From: Thermomonas brevis
Lineage (GTDB): Bacteria; Pseudomonadota; Gammaproteobacteria; Xanthomonadales; Xanthomonadaceae
DNA: 64,000 nucleotides
Assembly (NCBI RefSeq): GCF_014395425.1
Contig: NZ_CP060711.1
Coordinates: 1,736,001 to 1,800,000, forward strand
Direction of reading: 5' to 3'
A program made the translations under genes and the position numbers. The notes under the pieces are model-generated. The model had not been told where the DNA came from. It saw only the letters and a program-made list of their open reading frames with translations, and ran no database searches. Position 1 is the stretch's first letter. Each line of letters starts with the position of its first letter. Positions 59,381 to 64,000 of the stretch are shown here, one piece after another.

Positions 59381-61068
59381 GCGAATCCGCCCTGGTTGCG
59401 GAAGATGCCCAGGTCGACCGGCACGCCGCGTTCGGCCAGCTCCTCGTAGAACTCGGGCACCGCGCCTGTGGCGACGAAGCTGCCGACGACCTTGCCGTCC
59501 GGACCGTGGTAGCTGGTCGGCTTGAACAGGAAGATGTCCTGCATCTGGATGGTGCCGCTTTCGATGCCGGTGATCTCGGTGATGTGGCTGACCTTGCGCG
59601 AGCCGCACGGATAGCGGCGCTGGTGCACGATCAGGTTGACCGCCGAGGCGATCTGCTCGCGCACCACCGTCATCGGCAGGTCCATGCCGGCCATCATCAC
59701 CATCACTTCGAGGCGGGACAGGGTTTCGCGCGGATTGTTGGCGTGGGCGGTGGTCAGCGAGCCTTCGTGGCCGGTGTTCATTGCTTGCAGCATGTCCAGC
59801 GATTCGCCGCCGCGGCATTCGCCGACCACGATCCGGTCGGGACGCATGCGCAGCGCGTTCTTCACCAGGTCGCGGATGGTGATCTGGCCCTTGCCTTCCA
59901 TGTTGGCGGGGCGCGCTTCCAGCGCCACCAGGTTGGGCTGCACCAACTTCAGTTCGGCCGCGTCCTCGATGGTGACCACGCGGTCGCCATCGGGAATGAA
60001 GTTGGACAGGATGTTCAACAGCGTGGTCTTGCCCGAACCCGTACCGCCGGACACCACCACGTTGCGGCGTTCGCGCACGGCGATGGTCAGGAACTCCAGC
60101 ATGCGCTCATCGAGCGAACCGAACTTGAGCAGGTCCTCGCCCATCAGTCGGCGCTTGGCGAATTTGCGGATGCTGATGCTCGGCCCGCGCAGCGCCACCG
60201 GCGGAATCACCGCGTTCACGCGCGAACCGTCCTTCAGACGCGCGTCCACCAGCGGCGAGCTTTCGTCGATGCGCCGGCCCAGCGGCGTGACGATGCGCTC
60301 GATCGCCGCGAGGCAGGCGCGCTCGGTGGAGAACACCACCTCCGACTTCTGGATACGGCCGTTGCGCTCGATGAAGATGTCGTCGTGCGCGTTGACCATG
60401 ATCTCGGTGACGGTCGGATCGTCGATCAGGTCCTCCAGCGGACCCAGGCCGATGGCTTCGTCGAGCACCTGCTTGGCCAGGCGACGCGGGTTGATGTCCT
60501 TGGGAAGATCCGTGAATTCGCGCTTGAGGATGTCGTCGATCAGATTGATCGTGGTGTCGCGTAGCGCTTGGTCGTCCATGCTGCGCACGTCGGTGCGGCG
60601 CAGGTCCATCTGCCGCACCAGCGCCATGTGCAGGCGGGTGCGCCATTCGGTCATGTCCGAGGGGCCGGCGCCGCGCACGGTGATGTCGGTGGCGACCGGC
60701 TTGAGCGCGGGCTCGACGTCCTGCGGCGACAGCGATTGCTCGTTGGCCGCCTGCGGCAGCACCGCGACGCGCGCCTCGTCGCCGGCGATGCGCAGGGTGT
60801 AGTTGCCGATCTTCAGCTCGTCCCGGCCGGTGATGGGCCCCTGCTTCGCCAGCACCGCCCTGCCGTTGAGGATGATCGGCTCCTTGCCGCCCAGCGGCAG
60901 GATGAACACGCCATGTTCCTCGCGCATCAGGGTGGCGTGCCGGCTGGCGATGTTCCATCCCTGGAGCATCACCAGGTTGGCGTCGCCGCGGCCGATACCG
61001 CATTCGCGATGCATGCACTTGACCTGTCGCGGGTCGCGTCCGGGGGCGTCGATCAGAACGGTGAACAT
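59377..61068 (-). CDS. tadA: Tad pilus ATPase TadA/CpaF with N-terminal FHA domain
   Basis: 563 aa; usual CpaF is about 450. Residues about 20-100 are an FHA domain: GIGRGDANLVML, ASRHATLM (the SRH phosphothreonine site) and ILNGRAV. A linker (110-150) leads to the secretion ATPase: Walker A SGGTGSGKTTLL, Walker B / Asp box TIEDAAELKL, VGECRGGESLDMLQAMNTGHEGSLTTAHAN. It powers Flp pilus assembly. The FHA suggests control by threonine phosphorylation. Confidence 0.94.
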   Translation of the reverse strand: MFTVLIDAPGRDPRQVKCMHRECGIGRGDANLVMLQGWNIASRHATLMREEHGVFILPLGGKEPIILNGRAVLAKQGPITGRDELKIGNYTLRIAGDEARVAVLPQAANEQSLSPQDVEPALKPVATDITVRGAGPSDMTEWRTRLHMALVRQMDLRRTDVRSMDDQALRDTTINLIDDILKREFTDLPKDINPRRLAKQVLDEAIGLGPLEDLIDDPTVTEIMVNAHDDIFIERNGRIQKSEVVFSTERACLAAIERIVTPLGRRIDESSPLVDARLKDGSRVNAVIPPVALRGPSISIRKFAKRRLMGEDLLKFGSLDERMLEFLTIAVRERRNVVVSGGTGSGKTTLLNILSNFIPDGDRVVTIEDAAELKLVQPNLVALEARPANMEGKGQITIRDLVKNALRMRPDRIVVGECRGGESLDMLQAMNTGHEGSLTTAHANNPRETLSRLEVMVMMAGMDLPMTVVREQIASAVNLIVHQRRYPCGSRKVSHITEITGIESGTIQMQDIFLFKPTSYHGPDGKVVGSFVATGAVPEFYEELAERGVPVDLGIFRNQGGFA

Positions 61069-61085
61069 GGGCTTTCCTGCGGGCC

Positions 61086-62618
61086 TCAGTGGATGAGCTT
61101 GTTCTGGCGCTGGCTGATGTCGCTCTCCAGCGATTCGCCGATGCGTTCGCCCTGGCGCAACTGCTCCTGGTTCTCCGGCGATTCCGGCGTCACGATCCGC
61201 GGCGTCACGAAGATCACCAGCTCGGTCCTGTTGCCGCGGAAGGCGTCGGAACGGAACAGCTTGCCGAGGATCGGGATGTCGCCAAGGATCGGCAGCTTGT
61301 CCGCCGCCTTGGACGCGGTGCGGTCGAGCAGGCCGGAAATGACGATGGTTTCGCCCGCCGCCACGTTGATCTCCGTCTCCACGCGCCGGGTCAGGAAGCC
61401 CGGCACACCCTGCACCGTGACCGACGGGTCGATGCGGCTCACCTCGGCCATGATCGACGTGGCCACGTCGCTGGCCTTGTTGACGGTCGGACTGATGTTC
61501 AGGCGGATGCCGTATTCCTTGTATTCGACCTGGGTCTGGCCCAGCACCGAGGGGATCACGATGGGCACCTCGCCGCCGACCAGAAACGAGGCGCTACTGC
61601 CGCTCTTGGCGCTCAACTTGGGTTCGGCCAGCACCCAGGCCCTGCCGCGGCTCATCAGCAAGTTGATCTGCGAACCGATGGTGGTGGCGATGCCGAAATA
61701 GCCCTGCGGCCCCGGCACGCGCTTGGGCAGGCTGTCGCGGATCTGCTGGAAGGTGTCCTCGTCCTTCGGCAACACGCGGAAATAATCGTTGGTCGTGGCG
61801 TCCCGGATGAGGCCGCCCACCGGGCCGCTGATGGTGCTGTTCCAGCGGATGCCCAGATCCTCCACCGCGTCCTTGTTGAACTCCATGATGGTCACGTCCA
61901 TCCGCACCATGGGCCGCATGCCGACCGGATCGGTGCCGGTGAGGTTGAGGATCTGCGGATACACCTTCTGCAACGCCGCGATCCGGGCGGCGATCCCGGC
62001 GTCAATTTCGCTGCCGGAGACGACCACGTTCGCGCCGACCGGGCGCACGTCGACGCCGCGCGCATCGCCCAGCAACTCGCGCACCGTCGACGCCAGCCCC
62101 TCGGACTTGCCGCCGCTCACGTCCACGCTGATGTCGCGCTGGCTGCCGTCCGCAAGCCACAGGTGCACGTTGGTTTCCCCTGCTTTGCTGCCGATGAAGA
62201 CCAGCTCGCTCTTGCCCACCGTGAACACGGTGACGACTTCCCCATCGCCCACGGCGACCCGGCGCAATGCGCCCGGCACGCGCCGGATCGCAGCTTCGCC
62301 GGCATACAGCGACATGCGCGGCGCCACCAGCGGAGCGCTGGACGCACGGGTGTCGCCGGCCAACGCCTTGCCACCGGACATCCCCCCTGCCAGTTCCTGG
62401 ATCGTGCCGCCCGCGGGCCGCTGCGGCTGCCGCTGCGGATCCGCGGGCGCCTGCACCGGCGCCGTCCCGGCAGTGGGCGTGTCCACCGACTGCGCCGTCG
62501 TTGCGGCATCGGCGGATTGCGCATGCGCTGTCCAGCCCGGCATCCCCACCAACACGCCGAACGCGCACGCCATCGCCACGCCGCGGCAAACGCCGCCGCG
62601 ATCCTTGCTGTACCTCAT
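61086..62618 (-). CDS. rcpA: Tad pilus outer-membrane secretin RcpA/CpaC
   Basis: 510 aa. Signal peptide to AHAQSA (about 33), a Gln/Pro-rich linker, a T2SSD-like N domain (MSLYAGEAAIRRVPGALRRVAVGDGEVV...), a BON-like segment, and the secretin domain (about 230-490: VTIMEFNKDAVEDLGIRWN, SKSGSSASFLVGGEVPIVIPS, GETIVISGLLDR, VIFVTPRIVTP). Forms the outer-membrane channel of the pilus. 17 bp before tadA. Confidence 0.93.
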   Translation of the reverse strand: MRYSKDRGGVCRGVAMACAFGVLVGMPGWTAHAQSADAATTAQSVDTPTAGTAPVQAPADPQRQPQRPAGGTIQELAGGMSGGKALAGDTRASSAPLVAPRMSLYAGEAAIRRVPGALRRVAVGDGEVVTVFTVGKSELVFIGSKAGETNVHLWLADGSQRDISVDVSGGKSEGLASTVRELLGDARGVDVRPVGANVVVSGSEIDAGIAARIAALQKVYPQILNLTGTDPVGMRPMVRMDVTIMEFNKDAVEDLGIRWNSTISGPVGGLIRDATTNDYFRVLPKDEDTFQQIRDSLPKRVPGPQGYFGIATTIGSQINLLMSRGRAWVLAEPKLSAKSGSSASFLVGGEVPIVIPSVLGQTQVEYKEYGIRLNISPTVNKASDVATSIMAEVSRIDPSVTVQGVPGFLTRRVETEINVAAGETIVISGLLDRTASKAADKLPILGDIPILGKLFRSDAFRGNRTELVIFVTPRIVTPESPENQEQLRQGERIGESLESDISQRQNKLIH

Positions 62619-62620
62619 CC

Positions 62621-63478
62621 TCAACCCCTTCCGCCAATGATGAATTCGATCCGCGATGCGCTCGCGCGCCTGCCGCTTCCTTCCGCGTCGTTGCCGCCGT
62701 CGAGCACGCCCAGCGAGCGCAGCCATTCGCGCTCGGTCAATCCCTGCACCGGCCCCGGCGAACGATCCTTGGCGTCGCGCAGCAGCACGCGCAGTGCGCC
62801 GACCTGCGATGCGATCACCAGGCTCTTGGCCTGCACCTGGTCCAGCTCCAGCGTCACGCTGGAGAATCCCTGCGCATCGCCCTCCGGCTGCCCCTCGCGC
62901 GCGATCCGTTCGCCGATCCGGGTACCCGTGGCGAGGACGCGCACCTGCTGCAGCAGCGGCATCACCCGCGTACCGGCACGCGCGTTCGCCGGCGCTGCCG
63001 TCTGGCCGTCGCTCTTGTCCTTCACGAACAGGATGTCGATGAGATCGCCCGGCACGATCATCCCCGAGATCGAATTGTTCTCGTCCACGCTCAGCGTGTA
63101 GGCCACCTTGCCCTGTGGGATCAGCGACGAGAAATGCTCGTTCAGCGGGATCAGCGCGCTGGCGCTCAGCGGCGCGCCACCGCGGACGGCGGCCCGCAGC
63201 ATCCGGCCCTCGTACTCGGCATGGTTATCAGGCGTCACCGCATCGGCGGGCGCGAACTCCGCCGGCATCGAGCGCACCGCCAGGTCACCCGGCTGCACGA
63301 TCGCTCCTTGCGGCATGTCCGCCAGCGGCACCGCCACGTCGATCATCCGGCGGTTGTCCTGGGTGCGCTCGGCCACCGTGGTCTGCACGTAGTTGACGGC
63401 GACCAGCGCCGCCAGCAGCGCCATGACCAGGGCGACGACGATGTAGATGTGATTCCTGCTGATCTTCGGCTTCTGCAT
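62621..63478 (-). CDS. cpaB: Tad pilus assembly protein CpaB/RcpC
   Basis: 285 aa. One N-terminal membrane helix (HIYIVVALVMALLAALVAVNYV), then the SAF domain (IDVAVPLADMPQGAIVQPGDLAVRSMP) and the CpaB domain (VAYTLSVDENNSISGMIVPGDLIDILFV). Start at the ATG at 63478 (MQKPKISR); a TTG 9 nt upstream is also in frame. Stabilises the secretin; 2 bp before it. Confidence 0.92.
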   Translation of the reverse strand: MQKPKISRNHIYIVVALVMALLAALVAVNYVQTTVAERTQDNRRMIDVAVPLADMPQGAIVQPGDLAVRSMPAEFAPADAVTPDNHAEYEGRMLRAAVRGGAPLSASALIPLNEHFSSLIPQGKVAYTLSVDENNSISGMIVPGDLIDILFVKDKSDGQTAAPANARAGTRVMPLLQQVRVLATGTRIGERIAREGQPEGDAQGFSSVTLELDQVQAKSLVIASQVGALRVLLRDAKDRSPGPVQGLTEREWLRSLGVLDGGNDAEGSGRRASASRIEFIIGGRG

Positions 63479-63503
63479 GGGACGCAACGTGTGGGAAAGG
63501 GAG

Positions 63504-63701
63504 TCAACCGACCAAGATGTCGGAGGCGGAAATGGCGTGGACGAACGCCGCGTAGGCGTCCTTCAGTGCGATGACGATCTCGTCGATCACGTCGGGCTTG
63601 GCGATCAGGACGATGACCAGGGCGATCACCACGATCGAGTATTCAATGGTGGCTTGGCCGCGCTGGCGGGAAGGCGCGCGGCAGTCGGAACGCGCGGTCA
63701 T
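63504..63701 (-). CDS. flp: Flp-family type IVb pilin
   Basis: 65 aa. Basic leader (MTARSDCRAPSRQRG), then the processing motif G-QATIEY with Glu at +5 and Tyr at +6, and a long hydrophobic helix (SIVVIALVIVLIA). The mature part is about 50 residues, as in Flp pilins. Start overlaps the upstream partial gene by 4 bp. No prepilin peptidase (TadV/CpaA) is visible. Confidence 0.85.
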   Translation of the reverse strand: MTARSDCRAPSRQRGQATIEYSIVVIALVIVLIAKPDVIDEIVIALKDAYAAFVHAISASDILVG

Positions 63702-64000
63702 TCGAGCACCGCCACGATCTCGCTGCCGGCGCGCGCGCGGATCGCGGTTACCGTGATCCGGCGTTCGCCGCGGGTGTAGCGCACCTGGCAGAGATCGCTC
63801 GCGGCCGCGCAGGGCGTGTCCGCCGGCGTCTTCGCGTAGCCCTGCGCAGCCAGCCGGCGGGTGTAGAACCGCTCGTTCTGGAAGGGGCTGTAGGCGTTGC
63901 TCAGGCGCAGGCTGCGCACCCGCTGCGGCGTGTCCATGTAGACGATGTCCTCGGCCACCTGCGTCTGCGGCATCCGCTCGAACCCCTTGCCCAGCACCTG
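63698..64000 (-). CDS. Protein of unknown function upstream of flp (partial)
   Basis: At least 100 codons; the frame stays open to the right edge, so the N-terminus is missing. Visible: TPQRVRSLRLSNAYSPFQNERFYTRRLAAQGYAKTP, two Cys in PCAAASDLCQVRYTRG, then a strand-rich end. No family recognised. The 4-bp overlap with flp places it in the tad operon. Confidence 0.65.
   Translation of the reverse strand, partial: QVLGKGFERMPQTQVAEDIVYMDTPQRVRSLRLSNAYSPFQNERFYTRRLAAQGYAKTPADTPCAAASDLCQVRYTRGERRITVTAIRARAGSEIVAVLE

Overview
The window is a continuous stretch of very GC-rich, densely packed bacterial chromosome. Many gene pairs overlap by 4 bp (ATGA or GTGA), and the high third-position GC produces long spurious antisense frames. 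Gene content (queF, zapE, monomeric NADP isocitrate dehydrogenase, TonB receptor next to a TPR-sulfotransferase, a comF/bioBF/bioHC neighbourhood, an FHA-TadA pilus locus, abundant palindromic repeats with the core ATTCCC-N8-GGGAAT) suggests a gammaproteobacterium of the Xanthomonadaceae/Lysobacteraceae (Lysobacter/Luteimonas/Thermomonas-like). This placement is inference from gene content, not a database match.

Layout. 1-199: tail of a PLP-dependent threonine/serine dehydratase. 203-5887 (minus): a translationally coupled signalling operon, namely a hybrid kinase with three receiver domains, CheR, a receiver-less CheB and a receiver-kinase, with no chemoreceptor or CheA/CheW. 6059-7890 (minus): bioC and bioH, preceded by a CoA-transferase. 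9426-22082 (plus): gabT, a degenerate MocR/GabR-type regulator, a nitrilase, a TonB receptor, a TPR-sulfotransferase, an MFS transporter and gabD, with a serine hydrolase on the minus strand inside. This block appears to separate bioB-bioF (22209-24470, minus) from bioH-bioC. A BirA-like operator lies between bioB and the divergent comF. 25262-28049: ubiA, tRNA-Arg(CCG) and a secreted M4 metalloprotease.

28117-35857 (minus): a coupled set of a very large repeat-rich autotransporter (frame broken at a run of six C), a TIGR03032-like protein, a secreted EF-hand protein and a GNAT-like protein. This is the least explained and most interesting locus. 36155-45289 (plus): cytochrome c, alpha/beta hydrolase, zapE, queF, a LysM protein, a lipoprotein, isocitrate dehydrogenase, a secreted methyltransferase-like protein, an RluE-type pseudouridine synthase and a second receiver-kinase. 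45293-52642: a small membrane protein, hrpB carrying an in-frame palindromic insertion, tatD, two lipoproteins and an ABC-2 exporter. 52731-54763: a ferredoxin-NADP reductase-type enzyme and a diguanylate cyclase. 54888-55925: an OmpA-family lipoprotein whose N-terminal domain is related to the lipoprotein at 50150. 55986-64000 (minus): a tad/flp pilus operon (Flp pilin, CpaB, secretin, FHA-TadA, TadB, TadC, DUF192, TadE, secreted protein).

At least three families of palindromic repeats are scattered through the window. Two copies have become part of proteins: the C-terminal tail of BioH and an internal segment of HrpB.
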